From the NCBI GenBank assembly GCA_917880885.1, contig OU862928.1, positions 6,095,721 to 6,159,720 of the forward strand: 64,000 nucleotides of DNA, written 5' to 3'. This DNA is from Limnephilus marmoratus (lineage: Eukaryota; Arthropoda; Insecta; Trichoptera; Limnephilidae). The position numbers were made by a program, and so were the translations under genes. The notes beneath the pieces are model-generated. The model did no database searches. It saw only the letters and a program-made list of their open reading frames with translations, and had not been told where the DNA came from. Shown in pieces: positions 19,118 through 29,625 of this stretch (within the stretch, counting starts at the first letter, position 1; each line of letters begins with the position of its first letter).

Positions 19118-19837
19118 TTAAGAGGGCATTACCAGAGAAAACCGGAAATACGTCATTTTCAAAAAAGTTTTTAGACGTATTGACTCTTTTCCAAAAAAAA
19201 TTATAAATGGATTTCGAAAGATTGTTCTTTTATCTAGCATTCGTATGTAATAAATTTTGAGAAATTTTTTTAATTTTTAGTATAATAAGGTTATTCCATA
19301 GGTCGTTGGCAGATTTGTTCAATTTTCAAAAAAGTTTTTGTATTATACCACACCCATTTCAAATAATAAAATCATGCAGTAAATAAATCAATACATTATC
19401 TAGCAAACGTATGTTTTAGAATTTTAATTTTAGTTTCAATAAAATCATTAAAAAATATGTACGTACATGTGTTTCTTGGCGAAAATTGGTCCGTTTGTGT
19501 ATTTATTTGCGCACTTACAAACTAATATATTTGAGATTTTTTTAACATTCTTAGTAAATTTAGATATTATTGAAAAATGATAAATACTTATTATCAAAAA
19601 ATAACTACAAAAAGTACATTATTTTAGTAGTTTTATCATCACGCCTTTCAGCATTTTTGGATGAAGGTATAAATTAAAGCTAATTTGAATTGAAATAAAT
19701 TCGATATTGAGTTATAATTTTAAAAAGCTGGTACGGAGAATAATTAATCTTTTTCATTGTAACCGCCCTGCACGATCGTAAGAACAACTTCCGACGAAAT
19801 GTGGATTTTCGTCCGCTGGCTGGTTAAACGCTCTTAA
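19118..19837. mobile_element. piggyBac-like MITE with TTAA target
   Basis: The element (19122-19833) is flanked by TTAA on both sides. Its ends GAGGGCATTACCAG and CTGGTTAAACGCTC are imperfect inverted repeats. It has no transposase. A second copy in the opposite orientation is at 55635-56326. Exact TTAA duplication is diagnostic of piggyBac-type transposition. Confidence 0.88.
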
Positions 19838-20150
19838 TGTGATTCGTCCCTCGGTGAGAGACAGATTGATGTAAATCAGGGTTAGTATCAGCACTCCGTT
19901 GTGTACTGTTAGGTTTGCTTTTTTGGACTTTTTGAAATTTTACCATTAAATCATTTGTAATGTCCTGTTTGTCGCGGGTATTTAAAACAAACCAACTTGC
20001 TTGCAAACATTGGCCTCCCAAGAGGCAACTAACAATGTCTTCCAGACAGCCAGTGAGCCTTTAACATCTGAAGTAGCCGTTAAGTCGTGTCGCTAGCTCG
20101 AGATTTATGGTTTCGTGCTCTGTTTGTAAAGAAAACGGACGGTTCCGCCC
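19838..20150. other. unassigned sequence
   Basis: A minus-strand frame of 65 codons (19824-20021) has no known domain. It overlaps the MITE end and is not called. Confidence 0.3.
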
Positions 20151-20241
20151 GTTTTCATCTGGCGACAAAATGTCCCCCCACAAAATATCCCCGATAAATT
20201 AGCCTACGGACAAAACATCCCCCAACAAAATTTCTACTAAA

Positions 20242-20276
20242 CCTAACCTCACCTGACCTAACCTAACCTAACCTAA
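20242..20276. repeat. interstitial CCTAA (TTAGG) tract
   Basis: Four perfect CCTAA units (20257-20276) are preceded by three imperfect ones. It sits inside the left arm of the foldback element. Confidence 0.8.
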
Positions 20277-20408
20277 CAAATTGGGACAAAAATAATACAG
20301 ACATCCTGTAAAGATAATATTTTATTAATTGAAGAAGAAGATTACAATAATAATCTAAACAAAAATATGAAAGAGAACAAGACACATAAAAAGATAATTT
20401 ATATAAAG

Positions 20409-20487
20409 ATACTGGTAAACTGGGACTCGAACCCAGAACCCCTCGTCTAACCAGGAGGTGCGGGTTTATCAATTCCACCATCGCCAC
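20409..20487 (-). tRNA. tRNA-like sequence, probable pseudogene or SINE head
   Basis: On the minus strand TGGCGATGGTGGAATTGATA has the look of a D-arm region and GGTTCGAGTCCCAG is a perfect B-box and T-loop. CTGGTTAGACGAGGGGTTCTGGG lies between. The layout recalls a leucine-type tRNA with a variable arm, but I cannot confirm acceptor pairing or anticodon. It may be the promoter of a SINE. Confidence 0.4.
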
Positions 20488-21138
20488 ATTTTGTCGTACC
20501 GTCATATTTGTCAATCTCATATTAAAAATTTTAGAATTTACAATATTATCTTCAACAATTTTCCATATTATGGGCAACTACCTATCCTTTTCATTGGAAA
20601 CAATCGTTCTAAGAATTGGTTAACTTGGTAGCGTCTCGGATAAATGTATCCGAATTTTTTATAAGAAAAACTTTCTTTTTGTAACTTTTGAAGGTTATTC
20701 CCATCAGTGTAATATATCATTAAATAAGAAGAAAACAATAATAATCTAAACGAAAATGTGAAAGAAAACAAGACACAGAAAAATGGAAAAAGATAATTTA
20801 GTTGTGACCAACATCTTTTTCAATTTTTCTGTGTCTCGTTCTCTTTCATATTTTTGTTTAGATTATTATTGATATCTTCTTCTTCAATTATATATTACAT
20901 TGATGAGAATAAACTTCAAAAGTTATAAAAAGAGAGTTTTTCTTATAAAAAATTCAATAAATTATTGTTAAAAAAGTAGTTATAAGAAAGAAATCAGCGT
21001 AGTTTTGTCCTTGGGATATTATGTCGAGGGATGTTTTGTCGAAGGATATTTTGTCGGGGTTATTTTGTCGCGGGATGAAAACTCGCATTACCGAAATCGG
21101 ACAACTCGTTGGAAATAATGGCAATATCTCTCAGATAT

Positions 21139-21528
21139 TTTTTTTTATGTCAATACCGCACAAGAATCCCAGTTGCTCCAGTCTGTGGCATCCCCAATTG
21201 GGGTATATTGTGCGGCTAATGGTAATGGGGACGGGAAAAAGATGGGGGAGAGGAAGGTGGAAAAGTATCTGGCTATTCAGATCTGGTCACGAAACACGGC
21301 TAACGCCATTTCAAGCAACTTTTCAATTCTGAATGGTGGTCTTACATCAGGGCGATACTAAGAGTATCTATCGTCCACTATGAAAAATGCAGCAAATATA
21401 CTAAATGAGTTTATTCTAAAATGTCTACAAATAATTAAATAAAATTTATGTGCGCACACTAGATTCGATCCCGTGACCTTTGGATTACGATTCAAGAGCC
21501 TTGCCCCTCTACCACGGATGTGCGAATG
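21139..21528 (-). mobile_element. SINE A, full length
   Basis: From the T-run (A tail) at 21139 the minus-strand copy includes CCCCAATTGGGG, CTATTCAGATCTGGTCAC, GCCATTTCAAGCAAC, GAATGGTGGTCTTACA, the AT-rich linker, and a tRNA-like head with B-box GATTCGATCCC (21451-21472) and A-box near 21510. Confidence 0.88.
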
Positions 21529-21595
21529 AAAACGATTTTCAAAATTAAAAGGCATTTAACGATTAATATTTCAACAAATCTTTTATAAGATACTC

Positions 21596-21858
21596 GTAGG
21601 TTGCTATATTCAGTGACTCTGGGGATGTCCGGGTTCATCGGGAGAGGTGTGCTCAGGTCTTGACGCTGGACGCGTCTACCCACCAGTTGCGTGGCGGACC
21701 GGATCGGGAAAGTCCGGTTTAACCTCTCCAGCTAGCCCGCCATTTTGCACTTTAGCGGGAGGGTTTGTTTTATACGTCCGTCACTCCTGGACACACTGAC
21801 ACCCCGATTCCTATCGACCTCTTACACCTTTTTTCTTTCTAAGAACTTCCTCTTTTTA
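21596..21858 (+). mobile_element. SINE B fragment
   Basis: Landmarks are CGGGTTCATCGGGAG, CACCAGTTGCGTGGCGGACC, AACCTCTCCAGCTAGCC and CGTCACTCCTGGACACACTG. The 3' tail is missing, replaced by a SINE A head at 21866. Confidence 0.8.
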
Positions 21859-21865
21859 TTCTATG

Positions 21866-21989
21866 TGACGGTCGGCGCAGTGCAGCGGTAAGGCGCTTGA
21901 ATCGCATTCTGAATGTCGCGGGATCGAATCCCGGCGTGGCAAATAAATTATATTTGATTAATTTGTGTGTTTCACAATTTATTAACGGC
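21866..21989 (+). mobile_element. SINE A 5' part with clear Pol III boxes
   Basis: The head GTGCAGCGGTAAGGCGC (A-box) and GGGATCGAATCCCGGCG (B-box) is the cleanest tRNA-like promoter in the window. The linker AAATAAATTATATTTG follows, and the copy ends at about 21989, joined to an inverted copy. Confidence 0.85.
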
Positions 21990-22174
21990 TCTTTACACCA
22001 GGGCGCTGAGAGAATATCTTCCTCTCTGGAAGGTGCCGCAAATATACTTTATATTATTTTTAACTAATTAATGGCGAAAAAATACATTCTAATTTAAAAA
22101 AAAAATAATTTTCACACGCCAGGAATTGAATCCGCTGTCTTCGTATTGCTAGTCGAGAGCCTCACAGTGCCAAT
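21990..22174 (-). mobile_element. SINE A 5' half, inverted
   Basis: TTACACCAGGGCGCTGAGAG, GGAAGGTGCCGCAAATATAC and a B-box GAATTGAATCC are read in the opposite direction to the preceding copy, making a head-out inverted pair. Confidence 0.75.
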
Positions 22175-22597
22175 AACTGCATGATACAATTTGATCTAAT
22201 GCTGAAATAGACTGAGCAAAATTAATATTTAATTTTAAACATATATTATTTTTCCCACTCCTGTCCTGAAAAACAGAGTTATCAAAGCGAATGGCCCTGT
22301 CCCATTCTAAACGAACGTAAGTATATAATAATATGATGTCTGTTTGATATGTAATATATATACATAATTATAACCTTGGCAGCTGTCCAATAGTGGTACT
22401 CTCTGTATGTCAACAGTTATTCTACAGTTTACAGTCCGAAAATATAAAATGCTGGGATCAGTGACTCTGAAATTGGTGGAGCATCGAAATGTATGGATTT
22501 TGTTGATAGAAACACTTTTCTAATTTATACCCCGCGTGCGAAATTAAATTTGTGTTCATCACAATTGAGTCATTAAAATAATGCGTAATTTAATTAT
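22175..22597. other. unassigned sequence
   Basis: No gene is seen. Confidence 0.35.
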
Positions 22598-22677
22598 TAC
22601 CGTGACGATCCACGATTACAGTACCGTGACGGCATAAAAAAAGCAATAAATATACTGTCACGACCAATGTCGTGACA
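22598..22677. repeat. short repeat shared with 26817-26862, plus a hairpin
   Basis: TTATTACCGTGACGATCCACG and AGTACCGTGACGGCA recur with few changes at 26817. GTCACGAC-CAAT-GTCGTGAC (about 22658-22677) is a perfect 8-bp hairpin. Confidence 0.65.
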
Positions 22678-23249
22678 CGAGAGAGATATGGACTGTAATC
22701 TGAATTTTGCGAAAACAAGACAATTGACAGCGTTTTTAACTCAATCACTGGAAATGGCAAATGTAAGGATAAGTCCCTACCTTTTGATGGGTTCATCCGC
22801 TGTTTCTGGATCGATCTCGGTGATGGCTGCACCTCACTTCAATAACTGCACAACTTGGTCACAATTAACGACACTTTGGGGTTCATTAATTAGTATTTTA
22901 AGCGATAAATACCGAGATTTCAATGGCGAGATGTGACAGATGTCACTGCGACTTTTCAACTCATACAAGTAGGTAATTTTAAATTTTTGTGCCAATATTG
23001 TAGATGGGTTCCACGTAGGTATGTAAACATCTTCTTCTTTTCCTTTTGTAGTAACTAAGTAGGAACTTTTAAGGAAAGGAGAAAGACAAAGGGTTAATGA
23101 ATGATTGAAGGACTTGGTACCATGGATTTAGTTTTTAAATTGTTTCAAAACTAAACACATACGTTCCTTATCACAATAATGCCTCAGCTCTTTCAAAAGA
23201 TGAGATACACAATATACGTAGGTGTGTTTCGGTTCGTCTGCGTCTGCCC
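22678..23249. other. unassigned sequence
   Basis: An 82-codon frame (22688-22936) has no recognisable domain. Confidence 0.3.
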
Positions 23250-23470
23250 GGAAGAAAATAATTTCCTTAAGGCCCTATGCCATCTTTGGGGATGTTGTGT
23301 GGACGGTCCATTTACTAAAAGGTGTGAGAGGAAGGTCTGGGAAAGAAAAAAGGTTTGAAGGGTTGGAATCTGGGGTGCAGCGTGTTCGGGATATCCTCAC
23401 CAAAACCTATACAAACCTCGCCACGTGAACCCGGGCATCCCTGCTAAGTTACTAAATGAATTAAACAACT
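23250..23470 (-). mobile_element. SINE B, internally deleted
   Basis: AAGGCCCTATGCCATCTTTGG, GATGTTGTGTGGACGGTCC, GTGAACCCGGGCATCCCTGC and CTAAGTTACTAAA are SINE B landmarks on the minus strand. The middle is shortened. Confidence 0.75.
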
Positions 23471-23490
23471 TAGGATTCATGTGCGTTACG

Positions 23491-23660
23491 GAACCAGATC
23501 TGAATATCCAGGTACTTCCCTACCTTCCTCTTCCCCACCTCCTTACCCTCCCCACTACAGTCAATCTAAAAACATACTCCCAATTGGGGATGTCATAGTC
23601 TCACTGGCTCCATACGGGAGCAGCTGAGACTCTTGTGAGGTATTCCTATTAAAAAACACA
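23491..23660 (+). mobile_element. SINE A 3' part
   Basis: The copy runs from ACCAGATCTGAATATCCAGG through CCCAATTGGGGATGTC and GGGAGCAGCTGAGACTCTTG to the terminal GAGGTATTC. Confidence 0.85.
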
Positions 23661-24407
23661 CATGAAAACAGCATTTTTATCTTAATTTTCTAGATCAGAG
23701 CAAATAATAATTTAAACTCGCAAAAACATTTCCATCACGTGCTAAGAAGCACTGAAATATTTTTTAATGTTCAATTATAGAAAGTACCTACTATACGAAG
23801 GCATACCGGAACTAGGTACTTACTAAGATATGTACAAACATTTAATTAATTTTTTAAACTGTTAAGGTTCACCCCTTCTATTCGTAAAAGCTACATTTCC
23901 GGCTTGTACCGGGCTTTTAACAAAACCTGAACTTGTAAGTTCCTGCAAAATCCTTTTTTGTAAGCCTCTTCGTGTTTTGTATGGCCGATACTTGGTTTCG
24001 GAAAGCTTTCTGGGCCAATCCCAACCGATTCCTTTTAACCCTTCCTCCGATTCTCATTCCAATCCCCACTTTTCCTCTGTACAGTTCTCCGTACTACTAT
24101 TTTATGCTGCAATCCCAATATATAAGTTGTCCGGGGAAAGTGCACTAACTTCGAGAGGTGATTCTACACTCTACAGTCTACATGAAAAGATGAATAACTT
24201 TGTTCGGAATCGCAAATTTTGGTAGTTTTATGGTTAAAAAGTTGAATTATTGTTTGTAAGGAAAATCATTATTGGAATCTAGATTTCCTTTTCATGCTTT
24301 ACATAATATATGCAAAAATTATTAAAATAACAACTGGTTTCAACATTACCATAAGAAGCAACTATTTACTTCGGGGCAGGTGGTAAAATAACGTTTTTTT
24401 TAAATTA
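23661..24407. other. unassigned sequence
   Basis: No gene is seen. Confidence 0.35.
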
Positions 24408-24655
24408 GCTCCACACATTCCCCTCAGGGCCAAGATCATCTTTGGGGATGCGGGGTGGAGGGTATTTTTAGGGAAGGAAGGAGAGGGTAGGGGAGAGGGG
24501 TGGGTAGGAATCTGGAGGTCAGCGTGTCCAAGAGAAGCGACTTGTGAATGAACCCACTGCGATGCAAGACGATTTTCCGAGAGAATGCTACTGGAGAAGT
24601 CAAAGGGACTCCCTCAACCATTCTCTCCCGATCCGGCCTGCCACGCAGCTGATGA
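24408..24655 (-). mobile_element. SINE B
   Basis: The minus-strand copy includes TAGCTCCACACA, CCCTCAGGGCC, CATCTTTGGGGATGC, ATTCACAAGTCGC and CGATCCGGCCTGCCACGCAG. The inner hairpin is damaged. Confidence 0.8.
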
Positions 24656-24783
24656 CCGTCTTAAGTATTTTATTTTTTCATAGTGGGTACAAGTTTTAAT
24701 TGCACGAGTAATTGGCGAGTAATTTATTGTTAACAAGTTTATTTTGCGGAACTCCATTTAAATTTTAATTTATTTTACATATA

Positions 24784-25135
24784 TAACGAATCCCGGCGTG
24801 GCAAATAAATTTTATTTTAATAATTTGTGTTATTTCACAATTTATTCATTTCAAATAATAAATAGTATATTTGCGGCACGTTCCAGAGTGGAAGATACTT
24901 TTAGTATCGCCTTGGTGTAAGGCCGCCATTCAGAATTGAAATGTTGGTTGAAATGGCTTTAGCCGTGTTTGGTGACCAGGTCTGAATAGCCAGGTACTTC
25001 CCCACCTTCCTCTTTCCTATCTCCTTCAACTCTCCACTACCTTCAGCCTCACAACATACCCCAATTGGGGATGCCGTAGTCCCACTGGTTCCAAACGGGA
25101 GCAGTTGGGAGTCGTGTGCGGTATTCAAGTAAAAA
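24784..25135 (+). mobile_element. SINE A lacking the 5' head
   Basis: The copy starts within the B-box (CGAATCCCGGCGTGG), then has the linker, GCGGCACGTTCCAGAGTGG, CTTGGTGTAAGGCCGCCATT, and ends GTGTGCGGTATTCA before a TA microsatellite at 25139. Confidence 0.88.
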
Positions 25136-25159
25136 AATATATATATATATATATATATA

Positions 25160-25519
25160 CAAGGTGTTAAGGGACGTATTTGACTTTTATCCAGTGATTC
25201 CTGACATGTTTGGAGTGAAAAATGTAGACGAAATTTTGGCCTCCGGTGACTTTTTTTGACGACTTTTTCAAATTTTTTTCTTCAAAATCAAACCAAAAAA
25301 AATTTTCTTCCGCATGTCGTCACTGGTCACTCAACCGGGTGTCACGAACCCCTTACCCCGCCTCCAGCTGTTCAACAATTACCATATTTTTAATGTTTTT
25401 GTAGAAAAAAAAAACATCAAAAATGTCACCGGAGACCAAAATTTCATTTACATTTTTTACTCCAAATAATGTCAGGAATCACTGGTTAAAGTAAGTCAAA
25501 TACGTCCCTTAACACCCTG
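25160..25519. mobile_element. TIR element at a TA target (mariner/Tc1-type MITE candidate)
   Basis: The ends CAAGGTGTTAAGGGACG and CGTCCCTTAACACCCTG are inverted and flanked by TA (25158-25159, 25520-25521). The inverted homology extends to about 100 bp, including GTGATTCCTGACAT and CTCCGGTGAC. There is no transposase. The TA target fits Tc1/mariner-type elements, but the microsatellite flank makes this less certain. Confidence 0.75.
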
Positions 25520-25526
25520 TATATTC

Positions 25527-25691
25527 AATAATATTATTATTTAATCTACAAAAACAGTTTATTAAGAACAAGCTCTGCTTTATAATTATTATTACGTGTG
25601 ACAGCTATTTCGCCCTCTGAAGGCATTATCTAACTTACATAGCAGAACTTGTTTATAATAAACTGTTTTTATAGGTCAAATAATAATATTA
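25527..25691. mobile_element. short foldback
   Basis: Arms of about 55 bp (AATAATATTATTATTTAATC, AAAACAGTTTATTA..AACAAG..TCTGCT) flank a 50-bp loop with GTGACAGCTATTTCGCC. The loop motif links it to 17631-18016. Confidence 0.75.
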
Positions 25692-26149
25692 CTGTATATA
25701 AAATAAATAAAAATTTAAAAGGCGAGTTATTTGCAGCATTAGTGTTGTTGGCTTCTATATGAAGAAATCTAGTGTATTTGGAACGCCTCGTTGGAACATA
25801 TAAACCAATGACGGATAACAATTCGGGACTATCTATTTTATTATTACCAAATTTTCGATAAATATTATTGTCTACAAAAGCGGTGGAGTCGGTGTCGGCG
25901 GGAGAGGAGCTGTCAAGTGAACACGCCGGGCCGCGGGTACCTTGGTTGACACCGACTCCAAAAATAACAATCGTACCTACATATTGATGAGTAGAAAAGG
26001 TAAGTTGATTATAAAGTTGTAGAAGAATACGAAATTATTTGTTTTACTTTTTAGTGCATTTTTTGAAGTCGTTTTTTTGTTTTGTTAAAATTTTAGTTTA
26101 GTTTTTGATTTTTAGTGAATCTGAAGTACACTAACTAATTCGATTAAGA
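25692..26149. other. unassigned; small TIR segment at 25885-25959
   Basis: GGAGTCGGTGTC (25885-25896) and GACACCGACTCC (25948-25959) are perfect 12-bp inverted repeats around a GC-rich 51-bp core. Otherwise nothing is identified. Confidence 0.45.
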
Positions 26150-26560
26150 TTCGGCCGAGTATCGTAAATTTGTTCTTCAGAATTGGAGAGTTCCGTTACT
26201 TTGTCATGAATCCCATAATCAGAACCTAACCAAACTCTCATCAAACTACCCTTGAAGTACATTCTTTCCAATAAAAAATGAGTCATCGAAATCGGTTGGC
26301 GTGATATTGATTTATTCGTCCATTTGTCGCGCACATACTTGATGCAAATTTAAGACTTATATGATTTTCTCATGGATGTCATTGTCAGAACTGGACCAAA
26401 TTAAAATGGGACTACACGGGAAGCACCAGCTTTCAAATAAAAAAAGAATCATCAATATCGGTTCACCCATTCGAAAGTTCTGAGGTAACAAACTTAAAAA
26501 AAAATAAAAAAAAATACAGTCGAATTGAGAACCTCCTCCTTTTCGAAGTCGTTTAAAAAG
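26150..26560. repeat. interspersed repeat, two diverged ~200-bp units
   Basis: TTGTCATGAATCCCATAATC at 26200 parallels TCTCATGGATGTCATTGTC at 26371. Both units have AATAAAAAATGAGTCATC.AAATCGG or its variant. The terminal ACAGTCGAATTGAGAACC with TCCTCCTTTTCGAAGTCG resembles a widespread insect repeat tail, from memory only. Confidence 0.5.
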
Positions 26561-26869
26561 TCAAATAATAACAAAGTTTCGATTAATTAACAATGCCGTG
26601 GCCGTTCCGCTATGAATTCGTAAAAGAAAATCAGATTTCTCTCACAATACATCTCAATCAAATTTTATAGTGGGACGAGAGGGGAATTTCTAAATTCTAA
26701 ATAATTGAATCAGCATTGCAAACGAAATACGATTACAAATCCCTTGAAACACTTCGAGTGGCATAAATTTACAGTATTTCCAAAGGCTTCACTTATATAG
26801 AATGAGCGCTTTTATTATTACCGTGATGATCCACGTTTACGGTACCGTGACGGCAAAAACTCAATAAAT

Positions 26870-26960
26870 TTTATTTTATTTTATTTCATAATTACTGTAC
26901 AACAGAATATTTCCAATTACAGTACAATTTAGTTACCATATCAGCATTTTAATAAACATG
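26870..26960 (-). mobile_element. LINE 3' UTR fragment
   Basis: TACAACAGAATATTTCCAAT, TACAGTACAATTTAGT and ATCAGCATTT match 57869-57925, the 3' end of the LINE at 57842-58560. The A-rich tail lies to the left. Confidence 0.75.
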
Positions 26961-27700
26961 TTTTTTTGTAATGTTCTTTGATTCGTGTTGAGGCTCTCTA
27001 GCCCACAATGTAAGGATTACAACGTAAGTTCTTTTACTGGTTTATTGCGAGATTATAATGGGAACAAATATTGTAAGTAGCGTCTGTTTACAGGTGATCT
27101 CTAATTAGGTCTGAAGACGGTTCGCCGAACGGCTGACTACTCCGCACGTTCGGAAACACTCGGTGCCGCCCGATCATCTCCGAACGAGTGCGGTCTTTGT
27201 GTACTACATTCATATACATCAGTTTTTAATAAGCATACGTTTTTTTATAAACATACGTTTCTAATCGCTATAATGCTGCAGCTATTTCTTGAACATTAAA
27301 TTACGGTGAGACAAAAGATGAGACACACAAAATACGTGTGGGTTTTTTTTTTACATTAACTCCACGCAGGCTGTTTCCTCCAAAGTACTCCTTTTTTCTT
27401 TTGTATATATCTCATTACGGCGACGGGAATTGCGTTTAATTTTATTTATAAATGTGAGGGAGATGTATGATAATGATTGTATATTTCCTTTGGGGGGGAT
27501 GCAGACATACGTTTGCCATGTGTCTCATTTTCAATTGATATTGTTTAGTGTGTAAGAAAGAGCTGCAGCATTATATGTTTAAGATTAAAAGCAAAACCAT
27601 CAGCGCATTGACATTATTGTCTTTTTGAATTTTTGGAATTCACTCACACTTCACCTATCCTTGGGTAACTATATTTATGGTCAAATTTATTTTTACGAAT
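26961..27700. other. unassigned; weak inverted element 27245-27590
   Basis: ATAATGCTGCAGCTATTTCTTG (27268) and AGAAAGAGCTGCAGCATTAT (27554) are inverted partners, with ACATACGTTT outside. A third copy is at about 51661-51685. A 27-bp piece of the SINE B/LINE C tail lies at 27352-27378. Confidence 0.45.
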
Positions 27701-28008
27701 AGTGACCGGCGTGATCTAGCGGTAAGGCTCTTGACTTGAAATCCGAAGGTCGCGGGATAAATCCCGGCGTGGACAAATAAATTTTATTTACTTCTTCGAA
27801 CTTTGCAAAATAACTTTGTGGTATCATTTTTCATATAATGAATAAAAAATCACTTTGTTTAAACCACTATTTTTAAAACAATTTTATTTTTTTTAAATTT
27901 TATTTAATTAATTCACGATTAATTTATTTAAAACAACAAATAGTTTATTTGCGGCACGTTCCAGAGTGGAGTTCCAGGGTAGCCTAGAACTATTGTGAGG
28001 TACGCACA
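27701..28008 (+). mobile_element. SINE A with internal deletion
   Basis: The head has CGTGATCTAGCGGTAAGGC and GGGATAAATCCCGGCG. A body expanded by AT-rich sequence leads to GCGGCACGTTCCAGAGTGG and then directly to the terminal CTATTGTGAGGTACG. Confidence 0.8.
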
Positions 28009-28065
28009 TAAAAGAAAAAAGATTATTGCAACCAGGTATACCATTGAACAGATAAGATACCGCTT

Positions 28066-28160
28066 AGTGGCTCAGTTAGCATTGCGTCTAGGTCCCACCC
28101 AGGAGTCGTGAATTCAATTCCTAAGCTAGCCAAGTCCTCCGTCATGATACAAGCAACATT
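28066..28160 (+). mobile_element. tRNA-like SINE head of a different family
   Basis: TAGTGGCTCAGTTAGCATTG (A-box region) and GTGAATTCAATTCCTAAGC (B-box-like) are spaced as in a tRNA. The rest does not match SINE A. Confidence 0.45.
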
Positions 28161-29320
28161 TTCCGCTTTCTGCGGTGATAGTAGGAGATTTTAAAATATT
28201 TTCAGGTAACCCGGGAATGTTTGTCCTTTTTTTAAAGAAAAAAAAGATAAACTGACAGCAGCTTGTTGAGGGCGTGTCCTTAGGTCCGAAGTAAGCTCTA
28301 TTTTACCTTATTCTGGTGAAATTGATTAAAAAAATTCACACATCTTAGAGATAGATTTGGAAGAGTAGTGGGGGAATATAGTCAATGGAATAAAACACAG
28401 CGTTACTTTTCCCGATGTATGTAGTATCGGATATATTCCCAGTACTATCGGATAAGGAGTGCCTGATTATTATCAGTGGTGGTCCTTCCCTTAGGTTGGT
28501 CAAAAACCTCTCAAAATTATAAGATGACTGGAAAACATAATTATTATGTGTTATGAAATATTAAGCAAATCAACTGATAGTATTATTCTAATGTATTAGA
28601 AATCACCGCTAGATATCCGGCATCGGCAAGCAGTGACATCTAACGTCTTAAGAGGAATATAAACGCTAGAAATATTTCGAATCTCATGCCTGCAAAATTT
28701 TAAAATCGAGCGTCTTTTTGCACAACGCTAGTGAGCGAAAAAGTGGTTTTTATTTATTTTGTGCATAATTTTATAAGAACGAAAAAAAGTTAGAACATGG
28801 AAAACCTCAAAAATAGTCTTAGTCATAAAGGGGAATTTAAAAAAAATTGTTTTAACTTCATAGTTAAGTCATGAAAAAACATTTTTTTTGGTGGTTTACG
28901 CTTATATTTTTTGTTACGTAAATAATTTTTACGCACCAGATTTAAATGTCCGGGTTAAATTTTCCCCCAAAAAAAAAAAAAAAAAAAAAAAGAAGGAAAA
29001 ACTAAACCCTTTCATACACTTCCCCAAATGATCATCTAGTGAATCCACGTTATGCAATTGCACTATATAAGTATTATAAATACAAAACAATACAAGAACA
29101 ACATGTCAACCTACTAGAGACCAAATGGGAATATAATTCACCGACTCCAGATATTTTCATATCAGAGGGTTCGGCTCTGTGGCATTTCTAATTGAACCTA
29201 TAAATCCTACTGATCCCTCAATATAAATATTTAAAAAATCTTTTTTAATCCTACATGTATTTAAAATTACTGCTTTTTGCATTTTTATATACAAATTCTT
29301 TGACAAATCTAAATAAATTT
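28161..29320. other. unassigned sequence
   Basis: No gene is seen. An A-run of 20 lies at 28971-28991. Confidence 0.35.
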
Positions 29321-29358
29321 AAATTTTATTATTATTATTATTATAAATTAAACTTAAA

Positions 29359-29406
<48 letters not shown>

Positions 29407-29420
29407 TTTTTTTTTTTTTG
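29321..29420. repeat. ATT microsatellite and T-run
   Basis: Two TTA/ATT runs are separated by AAATTAAACTTAAATT, followed by TTTA and T runs. Confidence 0.9.
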
Positions 29421-29483
29421 AATGTAGCTATTACTTTGTGGTTATCCATTATATTGTTTTTCCAATTGTTTTACAATTTTTGG

Positions 29484-29625
29484 TTGGGAAGTACCTGGCT
29501 ATTCAGATCTGGTCACCAAACACTGAGATTCCACAAGAAAAAAACCCATTGTTGTTCACTTATTTTCTCAATGATCACACTTAAGTGCGCAAATAAATAC
29601 ACAAATGGACCAATTTTAAAACACT
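29484..29625. mobile_element. SINE A and piggyBac-like MITE scraps
   Basis: TACCTGGCTATTCAGATCTGG (29490) is a minus-strand SINE A scrap. AGTGCGCAAATAAATACACA (29584) matches the interior of the piggyBac-like MITE at about 55959. Confidence 0.6.

Larger units (their letters stand above)
20151..21082. mobile_element. foldback element with tandem-repeat termini
   Basis: The outer ends are GTTTTCATC (20151) and GATGAAAAC (to 21082). Inside each end lie three to five inverted units of the form GGGATATTTTGTCG: on the left GACAAAATGTCC, ACAAAATATCCCC, GACAAAACATCCC; on the right GGGATATTATGTCG, GGGATGTTTTGTCG, GGATATTTTGTCGGGG. Inner AT-rich arms repeat AAGAGAACAAGACACA inverted around 20760-20860. 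A CCTAA tract (20242-20276) and a tRNA-like sequence (20409-20487) lie inside. No transposase is seen. Confidence 0.75.

Noticed and set aside
21866..21940. Functional tRNA gene
   Set aside because: Pol III boxes are good, but the sequence continues into the SINE A body shared with many copies, so it is a SINE head.
27120..27200. GC-rich patch with inverted CGAACG/CGTTCG motifs, considered as a structured RNA
   Set aside because: Pairing is short and scattered, and no known RNA family fits.
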